Origin: Acerihabitans sp015654925
GTDB lineage: Bacteria; Pseudomonadota; Gammaproteobacteria; Enterobacterales; Enterobacteriaceae
DNA length: 64,000 bases
Direction: 5' to 3'
Assembly: GCF_047324175.1 (NCBI RefSeq)
Contig: NZ_CP178732.1
Location: 2,852,001 to 2,916,000, forward strand
A model generated the notes under the pieces. It was not told the origin of the DNA and searched no databases. It worked only from the letters and a program-made list of their open reading frames with translations. Shown here in pieces: positions 9,509-16,263 of this stretch (within the stretch, counting starts at the first letter, position 1; every line of letters starts with the position of its first letter). The translations under genes and the position numbers were made by a program.

Positions 9509-9529
9509 GGGACGGCGCAAGGCCGTCCC
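9509..9529 (-). terminator. araF-araG intercistronic stem-loop
   Basis: An 8-bp perfect stem (GGGACGGC with GCCGTCCC) has a 5-base loop and lies 23 bases past the araF stop, within the 161-bp araF-araG gap. Binding-protein genes often carry such a structure, which favours the upstream message over the membrane components. That role is inferred here. Confidence 0.55.
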
Positions 9530-9552
9530 GGGAAACAAGCGGGTAAAGGCAA

Positions 9553-10542
9553 TTACTTACCGCCCAGGCCTTTTTTCGCCAATTCTTCTTTGAAGTTATC
9601 GCGGGTAATGACCACGACGTCGGTGACTTCGGTGAATTTCGGTGGTTCGACACCTTTGGTCACCCAGTCATTAAGCATCTGGATGCTCTTGTAGCCGTGC
9701 ACGTCCGGGCTTGGCAGCAATGAACCGTAGAAACCGGTCGCGTTGGCTTTGGACAACTCGCTTACCGCGTCCACGCCGTTGATACCGATGCCGATGACGT
9801 TGGGCGCCTTGAAGCCCTGGCCCTCGGTGGCGCGTACGCCGCCGAGCACGGTGTTGTCGTTCATACCGATAATCAGCCAGTTTTTAACGCCGGAGTGCTG
9901 CACCAGCAACGAGTTGGCGGCATCGAACGCCCCGGGGATATCGTTGGATTTGGTCGGCACTTTATAAATTTGTTTTTCCGGGAAGCCGGCGGCTTTCAGG
10001 GCATCCATCGACCCGGTGGTGCGGCGACGCGCGGTATCGAGTTCGTCGGCGGTGATGGCCATGACGCCGGTATCGGCGACATTCCAGCCGCGTTTATTCA
10101 TTTCTTTCCATAATTCCTGGCCCTGGCGCTCGCCAATCTTGGTGGCGGCCATCATAACCAGGGGCACGCTGTCCATCGGTTTGCCTTTGGCGGTGACAAA
10201 TTGGTCATCCACCGCGATGACTTTCATATCATAGCTGCGGGCCTTGGCAATAATGGCCGACCCCAATTTAGGATCAGGGGTACAAATGACAAAGCCTTTG
10301 GCGCCGCTGGCGGCCAGGCTGTCGATGGCGTTGAGGGTTTTTTCGCCATCGGGCGCGGCGATCTTGATAACGTCAAAACCCAGATCTTTACCGGCTTTGT
10401 CCGCAAAACGCCATTCTGTCTGAAACCAGGGTTCTTCCGGCTGTTTAACCAGGAAACCTAATTTCAAATTTTCCGCCATAGCCGATTGAGACATAACGGC
10501 GGCCAATCCAATCGCCGCCAGTGCCTTAGTGAATTTATGCAT
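9553..10542 (-). CDS. araF: L-arabinose-binding periplasmic protein AraF
   Basis: This 329-residue periplasmic receptor of the AraFGH importer belongs to the type I periplasmic binding family. A Sec signal peptide is clear: MHKFTK, then a hydrophobic stretch, with cleavage predicted after SAMA at residue 23 to leave ENLKLGFLVKQPEEPWFQTEW. Length and sequence match E. coli AraF. GGAGA lies 6 bases before the ATG. It is the first gene of the leftward araFGH-araC unit and is read divergently from araBA across a 377-bp control region. Confidence 0.97.
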   Translation of the reverse strand: MHKFTKALAAIGLAAVMSQSAMAENLKLGFLVKQPEEPWFQTEWRFADKAGKDLGFDVIKIAAPDGEKTLNAIDSLAASGAKGFVICTPDPKLGSAIIAKARSYDMKVIAVDDQFVTAKGKPMDSVPLVMMAATKIGERQGQELWKEMNKRGWNVADTGVMAITADELDTARRRTTGSMDALKAAGFPEKQIYKVPTKSNDIPGAFDAANSLLVQHSGVKNWLIIGMNDNTVLGGVRATEGQGFKAPNVIGIGINGVDAVSELSKANATGFYGSLLPSPDVHGYKSIQMLNDWVTKGVEPPKFTEVTDVVVITRDNFKEELAKKGLGGK

Positions 10543-10684
10543 GTAACTCTCCGGTATTTTTTATCGCCGTGCTTCGAAATGCTGAAGCGTGTAAGCGTTA
10601 TCAGTAGGGAAGTTGTGGCCACGCGGTACAGCTAAGCGGCGGAAATATCACCGTTCACCCCACCCGGCCCTTTAGACGGGAGTA

Positions 10685-10690
10685 GTTTTA
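10685..10690 (-). promoter_or_regulatory. Predicted araF promoter -10 element
   Basis: TAAAAC on the minus strand lies where a class II CRP-dependent promoter with its CRP site at 10711-10727 would have its -10, placing the start of transcription near 10678 and CRP near -41. No good -35 is seen, as expected for an activated promoter. Confidence 0.4.
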
Positions 10691-10710
10691 GCGTTAAAGT
10701 GTTGCCAAAA

Positions 10711-10727
10711 TGTAGAGCGTTATCACA
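10711..10727 (-). promoter_or_regulatory. Predicted CRP site for araFGH
   Basis: On the minus strand TGTGA-TAACGC-TCTACA matches the CRP consensus TGTGA-N6-TCACA with one perfect half. It is centred about 41 bp upstream of the predicted araF transcript start. Confidence 0.55.
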
Positions 10728-10738
10728 GTTCTCAATTA

Positions 10739-10776
10739 CAGCCGTTTTGTGCATAGATACAGCAAATTTCACCTCC
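10739..10776 (+). promoter_or_regulatory. Distal pair of AraC half-sites (O1-like)
   Basis: The half-site at 10739-10755 (CAGC-CGTTTTG-TGCATA) resembles E. coli araI1 (TAGC-N7-TCCATA). The half-site at 10760-10776 (CAGC-AAATTTC-ACCTCC) resembles araI2 (TAGC-N7-ACCTGA). The 21-bp direct-repeat spacing equals that of bound AraC dimers. The pair is centred about 128 bp upstream of the predicted araB start, like araO1. Confidence 0.6.
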
Positions 10777-10785
10777 CTGTAACTT

Positions 10786-10801
10786 TTTGATGACCATCAC
10801 A
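10786..10801 (+). promoter_or_regulatory. Predicted CRP site for araBA
   Basis: TTTGA-TGACCA-TCACA has one perfect CRP half-site and lies between the two AraC half-site pairs, as in the E. coli pBAD region. Confidence 0.6.
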
Positions 10802-10814
10802 TTTCAGCCATGGG

Positions 10815-10852
10815 TGACAGAAATGTGCATACTTCCAGCTAACCTTTCCTCA
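10815..10852 (+). promoter_or_regulatory. Proximal pair of AraC half-sites (I1/I2-like)
   Basis: The half-sites are 10815-10831 (TGAC-AGAAATG-TGCATA) and 10836-10852 (CAGC-TAACCTT-TCCTCA), 21 bp apart. The second starts exactly 37 bases before the TATGGT -10, the same distance as I2 to the pBAD -10 in E. coli. AraC bound here would overlap the -35 region and activate araBA. Confidence 0.6.
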
Positions 10853-10872
10853 CTGCGCCGTCAAAACATCCT

Positions 10873-10878
10873 TATGGT
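10873..10878 (+). promoter_or_regulatory. Predicted araBA promoter -10 element
   Basis: TATGGT (E. coli pBAD has TACTGT) lies 37 bases from the start of the I2-like half-site and 41 bases before the araB ATG. Transcription should begin near 10885. Confidence 0.55.
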
Positions 10879-10919
10879 TGTTCACATCATCCGTTTTCGG
10901 GTCAACAGGAGAGAACAGC

Positions 10920-12602
10920 ATGAGTGAAGAGGCCATCAGCCTCGGGCTTGATTTCGGCAGCGACTCGGTACGCGCCCTGGCAGTGGATTGCCAAAGCGGC
11001 AAAGAGCTGGCGACCGAAGTGGTCTGGTACCCGCGATGGCGCGAGGGCCAGTATTGCAAACCCGCGCATAATCAATTTCGCCATCATCCGGCCGACTATC
11101 TGGAATCAATGGAACAGGCGATCCGCGCCGTGGTTGACGATTTATCACCGGCCCAGCGTCTGAAGATCGTCGGCATCGGCGTGGATACTACCGGTTCGAC
11201 GCCGGCGCCCATCGATGCCGAAGGCCGCGTGCTGGCATTGCGCCCGGAATTCGCGGATAACCCGAACGCCATGTTTATTTTATGGAAGGATCACACCGCT
11301 ATAGACGAAGCCGAGGCGATTAATCAACTGTGCCATAACGGCGATTTCCCTGATTACACCCGCTATATCGGCGGCGTGTACTCGTCCGAATGGTTCTGGG
11401 CCAAAATTTTACATATCACCCGCCAGGATGCCCTGGTGCGGCAAGAGGCGGTATCCTGGATAGAATTGTGCGACTGGGTGCCGGCAATCCTGTCCGGCGC
11501 CAGCCGCCCGCAGGAGATTAAACGCGGACGCTGCGCCGCGGGGCATAAATCCCTGTGGCACCCCGACTGGCACGGCGTACCGCCGAAAGCCTTCCTGGAA
11601 GCGCTCGATCCGGTGCTCACCGAACGGCTGCAATATCCCCTGTTTACCGCGACCTATACCGCGGAAGCGCCGGTCGGCCTCATCTGCGCCGAATGGGCGC
11701 AAAAATTGGGTTTGCCGACCACCGTAACCGTCGCCGGCGGTGCCTTTGACTGCCATGTGGGCACCGTCGGCGCCGGAGCCCAGCCTTATACGCTGGTTAA
11801 AGTCATCGGCACGTCCACCTGCGATATTTTGATTGCGGACGAACAGACCGTCGGCGATCGCTCCATCGCCGGTATCTGCGGCCAGGTCGACGGCAGCGTG
11901 GTGCCGGGCTTTATCGGCCTGGAAGCGGGACAATCCGCTTTCGGCGATATTTACGCCTGGTTCGGCCGTTTGCTCGGCTGGCCGCTGCGCCAGGCCGTGG
12001 AACAAAATCCGGCGCTCAAACCCGCGTTGGACGCGATCCAGGACCAAATGCTGTCCACCCTTACCGAAGCCTGGGCGCAGGAACCGTCCCTGGATCATCT
12101 GCCGGTGGTGCTGGATTGGTTTAACGGCCGCCGGACGCCTTATGCCAATCAGCGGCTGCAAGGGATGATCACCGGACTTAATCTGGGTACCGATGCCCCG
12201 GCGCTGTTCGGCGGGCTGATCGCCGCCACCGCCTTTGGCGCGCGCGCCATCATGGAGTGTTTCGAAACCCAGGGCATTCCGGTGGAAAATGTGCTGGTGA
12301 TGGGGGGGATCGCCCGCAAATCGCCGGCGATCATGCAGGTGCTGGCCGACGTGATGAATCGCCCGTTGCAATTAGTGGCCTCCGATCAATGCTGCGCCCT
12401 GGGCGCAGCCATTTTTGGCGCGGTGGCCGCCGGCGTACATGCGGATATCGCGCAGGCGCAGCGGTCAATGGCCAGTCCGATCGAACGCACGCTGCAACCG
12501 GACCCTGCGCGGGTGGAACAATTCCAGCGGCTATATGAGCGCTATCAGAAATGGTGCGGCGTGGCTGAGCTTGCCTATACGCAAAAAACGGGCGCGCAAT
12601 AA
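10920..12602 (+). CDS. araB: Ribulokinase AraB
   Basis: This 560-residue FGGY-family kinase phosphorylates L-ribulose to L-ribulose 5-phosphate with ATP, the second step of L-arabinose catabolism. It shows the N-terminal ATPase fold signature (LGLDFGSDSVRALAVD, residues 7-22), GIGVDTTGSTPAPID near residue 85, and the FGGY C-terminal motif VLVMGGIARKSPAIMQVLADV near residue 460. Length matches the usual 560-566. AGGAGA precedes the ATG at 10920 by eight bases; the upstream TTG in the same frame overlaps the promoter -10 and is rejected. It is the first gene of araBA. Confidence 0.96.
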   Translation: MSEEAISLGLDFGSDSVRALAVDCQSGKELATEVVWYPRWREGQYCKPAHNQFRHHPADYLESMEQAIRAVVDDLSPAQRLKIVGIGVDTTGSTPAPIDAEGRVLALRPEFADNPNAMFILWKDHTAIDEAEAINQLCHNGDFPDYTRYIGGVYSSEWFWAKILHITRQDALVRQEAVSWIELCDWVPAILSGASRPQEIKRGRCAAGHKSLWHPDWHGVPPKAFLEALDPVLTERLQYPLFTATYTAEAPVGLICAEWAQKLGLPTTVTVAGGAFDCHVGTVGAGAQPYTLVKVIGTSTCDILIADEQTVGDRSIAGICGQVDGSVVPGFIGLEAGQSAFGDIYAWFGRLLGWPLRQAVEQNPALKPALDAIQDQMLSTLTEAWAQEPSLDHLPVVLDWFNGRRTPYANQRLQGMITGLNLGTDAPALFGGLIAATAFGARAIMECFETQGIPVENVLVMGGIARKSPAIMQVLADVMNRPLQLVASDQCCALGAAIFGAVAAGVHADIAQAQRSMASPIERTLQPDPARVEQFQRLYERYQKWCGVAELAYTQKTGAQ

Positions 12603-12615
12603 ACGGGCGCGCAAC
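12586..12615 (+). repeat. 15-bp tandem duplication across the araB stop codon
   Basis: AAACGGGCGCGCAAT is followed directly by AAACGGGCGCGCAAC (14 of 15 identical). The araB TAA straddles the junction, so the second copy is untranslated. Confidence 0.8.
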
Positions 12616-12707
12616 TCGCTAGCAGCACTCATTCATCCATAACCAACCGGGCCGCATAGCTTACGCGGTCCGCAACCTCCCTTTGCCGGAGATGTCTAGG
12701 AGTCATG

Positions 12708-14213
12708 ATGGAAAATTTTCAGCAACACGAAGTCTGGTTTGTTATCGGTAGCCAACATTTATACGGTCCGGAAACCCTGCGCCAGGTCACCGAACACGCC
12801 CAGACCGTGGTCAAAGGTCTGAATGATGAAGCCGGATTACCGGTTAAATTGGTATTAAAACCGCTGGTAAAATCCCCCGATGAGATTCTCGCGCTGTGCC
12901 GCGAAGCGAATTACAACACTCACTGTATCGGCCTGCTGACCTGGCTGCATACGTTTTCGCCGGCCAAGATGTGGATCGGCGGCCTGAGTATCCTTAATAA
13001 ACCGCTGTTGCAATTCCATACGCAGTTCAATGCCCAAATTCCGTGGGAAACCATGGACATGGACTTTATGAACCTGAACCAAACCGCGCACGGCGGCCGC
13101 GAATTCGGCTTTATCGGCGCGCGCATGCATTTGAACCACCAGGTGGTGGTCGGCCATTGGCAGGATAAGCAGGCGCACCGGACCATTGCCAAATGGATGC
13201 GCGCCGCCGCCGCCAAGCAGGAGAGCCAGCAGCTGATCGTGGCCCGCTTCGGCGACAATATGCGTGAAGTGGCCGTAACCGAAGGTAATAAAGTCGGGGC
13301 GCAGATCCAGTTTGGCTATTCCGTGACCGCCTACGGCCTGGGGGATCTGGTCAGCGTGGTCGACGAGGTCTCTAAAGGGGATATCGATACGCTGATTGAA
13401 GAGTACGAAGCAACCTATATTCTTACCGACAAGATTAAACAAAACGGTGAAAAACGCGAAAACCTGCTGGATGCCGCGCGCATTGAGCTGGGGCTGAAAC
13501 GTTTTCTTGAGCAGGCGGGCTGCAAGGCCTTTACCTCGAATTTCGAAAACCTGTATGGCTTAAAACAATTGCCGGGACTGGCGGTACAGCGCCTGATGCA
13601 GCAAGGCTACGGCTTCGCCGGCGAAGGCGACTGGAAGACCGCCGCCCTGCTGCGCATCTTGAAGGTCCAGGCCAGCGGGTTGCGCGGCGGTACCTCGTTT
13701 ATGGAAGATTATACCTATAACTTCCAGCCGGATAATAACCTGGCGCTGGGCTCGCATATGCTTGAGGTCTGCCCGAGCATCGCCAAGGAAGAAAAACCGA
13801 CGGTGGACGTCCAGTTCCTGGGCATCGGCGGCAAAGCCGATCCGGCGCGCCTGCTGTTCTCCACCCCGGCCGGCCCGGCGGTCAACGCTTCGGTTATCGA
13901 TATGGGCGATCGTTTCCGCATGCTGGTCAACGTGGTGGACACCATCGAGCAGCCGCATCCGCTGCCCAAGCTGCCGGTAGCCCGCGCCATCTGGAAAGCG
14001 CAGCCCTCGCTGGAAGTGGCGGCTGAAGCCTGGATACTGGCCGGCGGCGCGCATCATACGGTGTTCAGCCAGGCCCTGGCTCTCGATGACATACGTTTGT
14101 ATGCGGAAATGCATAACATCGAGCTGCTGGTCATCGACAACGACACGCGGATTCCCGAGTTCAAACAGGCGCTGCGCTGGAACGAACTGTATTACAAGCT
14201 TTGCGCTAAATAA
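12708..14213 (+). CDS. araA: L-arabinose isomerase AraA
   Basis: This 501-residue Mn-dependent isomerase converts L-arabinose to L-ribulose, the first catabolic step. The conserved FIGARMHLNHQVVVGHWQDK, GYGFAGEGDWKTAALLRI and GGTSFMEDYTY blocks are present, as is the C-terminal AWILAGGAHHTVFS that carries a metal-ligand His. Two ATGs occur in a row. The second (12708) gives better spacing to TAGGAG and aligns MENFQQHEVWFV with the E. coli N-terminus; 12705 is the alternative. It lies 105 bp after araB in the same unit. A strong terminator follows at once, so no araD is in the operon. Confidence 0.96.
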   Translation: MENFQQHEVWFVIGSQHLYGPETLRQVTEHAQTVVKGLNDEAGLPVKLVLKPLVKSPDEILALCREANYNTHCIGLLTWLHTFSPAKMWIGGLSILNKPLLQFHTQFNAQIPWETMDMDFMNLNQTAHGGREFGFIGARMHLNHQVVVGHWQDKQAHRTIAKWMRAAAAKQESQQLIVARFGDNMREVAVTEGNKVGAQIQFGYSVTAYGLGDLVSVVDEVSKGDIDTLIEEYEATYILTDKIKQNGEKRENLLDAARIELGLKRFLEQAGCKAFTSNFENLYGLKQLPGLAVQRLMQQGYGFAGEGDWKTAALLRILKVQASGLRGGTSFMEDYTYNFQPDNNLALGSHMLEVCPSIAKEEKPTVDVQFLGIGGKADPARLLFSTPAGPAVNASVIDMGDRFRMLVNVVDTIEQPHPLPKLPVARAIWKAQPSLEVAAEAWILAGGAHHTVFSQALALDDIRLYAEMHNIELLVIDNDTRIPEFKQALRWNELYYKLCAK

Positions 14214-14232
14214 GTCAGGTAACTCGGTGACG

Positions 14233-14260
14233 CCCGCTATGGCAGCATAGCGGGCCTTTT
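14233..14260 (+). terminator. Rho-independent terminator of araBA
   Basis: A 9-bp perfect stem (CCCGCTATG with CATAGCGGG) with loop GCAG is followed by CCTTTT, 19 bases past the araA stop. Confidence 0.85.
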
Positions 14261-14359
14261 GGCATGACGTTTTTGCTATTTCTGCGGAAGAATCTATAGA
14301 CACCGCGGCGGCGCTGAATATACTACCTTGCAAATATCCTCTTCCCTGAATGCCTAACC

Positions 14360-14575
14360 ATGACTGCGCAAGATTATTTATTAAAATTTCGCCGGGTGAA
14401 TACCCCGGAAAGCCTGGAAAAACTCTTTGACCATTTGAATTATTCCCTGGCTGACAGCGCCGACATCATCAATATGTACCGGGCTGCGGATCACCGCAGG
14501 GCGGAACTGGTTTCCGGCGGGCGTTTATTCAACCTGGGGCAAGTGCCGAAAGCGGTATGGCGGTACGTGGTTTGA
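14360..14575 (+). CDS. cnu: OriC-binding nucleoid-associated protein Cnu (YdgT), Hha family
   Basis: This 71-residue small all-helical Hha/YmoA-family protein pairs with H-NS to silence horizontally acquired DNA and binds near the origin in E. coli. Nearly every residue of the conserved core is present: DYLLKFRRVNTPESLEKLFD and INMYRAADHRRAELVSGGRL. The ATG has only a weak ribosome site. The last 19 bases overlap the start of ydgK in another frame, so the two may be coupled. The small gene blr that precedes cnu in E. coli is not found here. Confidence 0.93.
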   Translation: MTAQDYLLKFRRVNTPESLEKLFDHLNYSLADSADIINMYRAADHRRAELVSGGRLFNLGQVPKAVWRYVV

Positions 14576-15000
14576 CTCATCCTGTCTTGACGCCGCCCCA
14601 GGCCGCCCAGCGCATCGGCGGCTGGCTTTGGCTGCCCGTCAGCTATTTGATTCTGGCGCTGATCGGCGCCACCCTGACGGGGGCGGTGTTTATGCTGGCC
14701 CTGGCCAACGGCTCAGCCGCCGGCGTCAACTGGGCCGCCTCCATGGCCACCGTCCTGGTGATGTGGGCGTTTACCTTTTGGACCCTGCGGTTATTGCTGC
14801 GGCGCTCCCGCCGTTTTCCCAAAGTTTTCATCATCTGGCTGCTGGCGGGCGTGCTGCTGGCCATCAAAACCTTTGCGTTTTCGCCCGTCACCGACGAACT
14901 GGCCCTGCGCATGTTGTTCTGGTCCCTTCTGTCCGCGGCTACCATGGTGCCGTACATTAAACGTTCGCGCCGGGTTAAAAATACGTTTATCCTGCCCTGA
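14557..15000 (+). CDS. ydgK: Inner-membrane protein YdgK (DUF2569)
   Basis: This 147-residue protein has four hydrophobic segments at about residues 22-50, 60-85, 95-115 and 120-135. The conserved IGGWLWLPVS near the N-terminus and KTFAFSPVTDELALRMLF in the second half mark the DUF2569 family. Function is unknown. The ATG at 14557 lies inside cnu and has a weak ribosome site; a TTG at 14572 next to the cnu stop is an alternative that would shorten it by five residues. It sits between cnu and rsxA as in E. coli. Confidence 0.85.
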   Translation: MAVRGLTHPVLTPPQAAQRIGGWLWLPVSYLILALIGATLTGAVFMLALANGSAAGVNWAASMATVLVMWAFTFWTLRLLLRRSRRFPKVFIIWLLAGVLLAIKTFAFSPVTDELALRMLFWSLLSAATMVPYIKRSRRVKNTFILP

Positions 15001-15106
15001 TATTCTTACCGGTACGGCGCGGTCGACGATAACCCTACAGTTACTGTGTTGTCGAAACAGGCCCGATGCCGGATAATAGCCCGCTTCTTTTTAATTAGGT
15101 ACGGCA

Positions 15107-15688
15107 ATGAATGGTTACCTGTTACTGTTTATCAGCACGGTGCTGGTGAATAATTTCGTTCTGGTTAAATTCCTTGGACTTTGTCCCTTCATGGGCGTGT
15201 CCAAAAAACTGGAAACGGCAATGGGTATGGGCATGGCCACCACGTTTGTGATGACGCTGGCCTCCATTTGCGCCTGGCTGATCAATGATTTTATCTTGCT
15301 GCCGTTGGATCTGACCTATTTGCGCACCCTGTCGTTTATTTTCATTATCGCGGTGGTGGTGCAGTTCACCGAACTGGTGGTGCGTAAAACCAGCCCTTCG
15401 CTTTATCGCCTGCTGGGCATTTTTTTGCCGCTGATCACCACCAATTGCGCGGTGCTCGGCGTGGCGCTGCTTAACGTTAATCTCAATCATAATTTCCTGC
15501 AATCCGCGGTCTATGGTTTCAGCGCCGCCGCGGGTTTTTCGCTGGTTATGGTGCTGTTCGCCGCCATCCGCGAGCGTCTGGCGGTGGCCGACGTCCCCGC
15601 GCCCTTCAAGGGGTCCTCCATTGCGCTGGTCACCGCCGGTCTGATGTCGCTGGCCTTTATGGGCTTTACCGGGTTGGTGAAATTCTAA
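15107..15688 (+). CDS. rsxA: Electron transport complex subunit RsxA (RnfA-like)
   Basis: This 193-residue, six-helix inner-membrane subunit belongs to the Rsx/Rnf complex. In E. coli the complex keeps the SoxR [2Fe-2S] sensor reduced; in other bacteria it couples ferredoxin and NAD to ion transport. Identity to E. coli RsxA is very high (VNNFVLVKFLGLCPFMGVSK, ITTNCAVLGVALLN). The Cys residues in FLGLCPF and TTNCAV are those thought to hold a membrane Fe-S centre with RsxE. It is first gene of rsxABCDGE-nth; its TAA overlaps the rsxB ATG by one base. Confidence 0.97.
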   Translation: MNGYLLLFISTVLVNNFVLVKFLGLCPFMGVSKKLETAMGMGMATTFVMTLASICAWLINDFILLPLDLTYLRTLSFIFIIAVVVQFTELVVRKTSPSLYRLLGIFLPLITTNCAVLGVALLNVNLNHNFLQSAVYGFSAAAGFSLVMVLFAAIRERLAVADVPAPFKGSSIALVTAGLMSLAFMGFTGLVKF

Positions 15689-16263
15689 TGATGTCGTTAT
15701 GGTTAGCTATCGGAGCGCTTAGCGTATTGGCGTTGCTGTGCGGGGCGCTGCTGGGTTTCGCTTCCCGCCGGTTCAAAGTCGAAGGGGACCCCCTGGCCGG
15801 GCAAATCGACGGCCTGCTGCCGCAAAGCCAGTGCGCGCAATGCGGCTACCCGGGCTGCCGTCCCTATGCCGAAGCGGTGGCCGGCGGTGAAAAAATCAAT
15901 AAATGCGCGCCGGGGGGCGAGCAAACGATGCTGAAAATCGCCGGGTTGTTGAATATCGATCCCCAGCCCCTGGAAGGCGACGACGCCGTAGCCCATCCGG
16001 TGGCCACGGTGGCCTGGATCGATGAAGGCAACTGTATCGGCTGCACCAAATGCATCCAGGCCTGTCCGGTGGACGCCATCATCGGCGCCACCCGGGCGGT
16101 GCATACGGTGGTCAGCGATTTATGCACCGGGTGCGATTTGTGCGTCGCGCCCTGCCCGACCAATTGCATCGAAATGAGGCCGGTGGCGGCCCGCGCCGAC
16201 CGCTGGAAGTGGGACCTGGCCACCATTCCGGTACGGGTTATCCAGGTGGAACAGCATGTTTAA
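15688..16263 (+). CDS. rsxB: Electron transport complex subunit RsxB, ferredoxin-like
   Basis: This 191-residue Fe-S subunit has an N-terminal membrane anchor (residues 5-27). A four-Cys Fe-S motif follows (CAQCGYPGC near residue 50, then CAPGG). Two ferredoxin-type 4Fe-4S motifs come next (CIGCTKCIQACP near residue 113, CTGCDLCVAPCP near residue 143). Two consecutive ATGs occur at 15688 and 15691; either may be used. It overlaps rsxA by one base and rsxC by eight, indicating translational coupling. Confidence 0.96.
   Translation: MMSLWLAIGALSVLALLCGALLGFASRRFKVEGDPLAGQIDGLLPQSQCAQCGYPGCRPYAEAVAGGEKINKCAPGGEQTMLKIAGLLNIDPQPLEGDDAVAHPVATVAWIDEGNCIGCTKCIQACPVDAIIGATRAVHTVVSDLCTGCDLCVAPCPTNCIEMRPVAARADRWKWDLATIPVRVIQVEQHV

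Noticed and set aside
11409..12371. 320-codon open frame on minus, antisense to araB
   Set aside because: Shadow of araB, with arginine/glycine/histidine-rich composition and no family resemblance.
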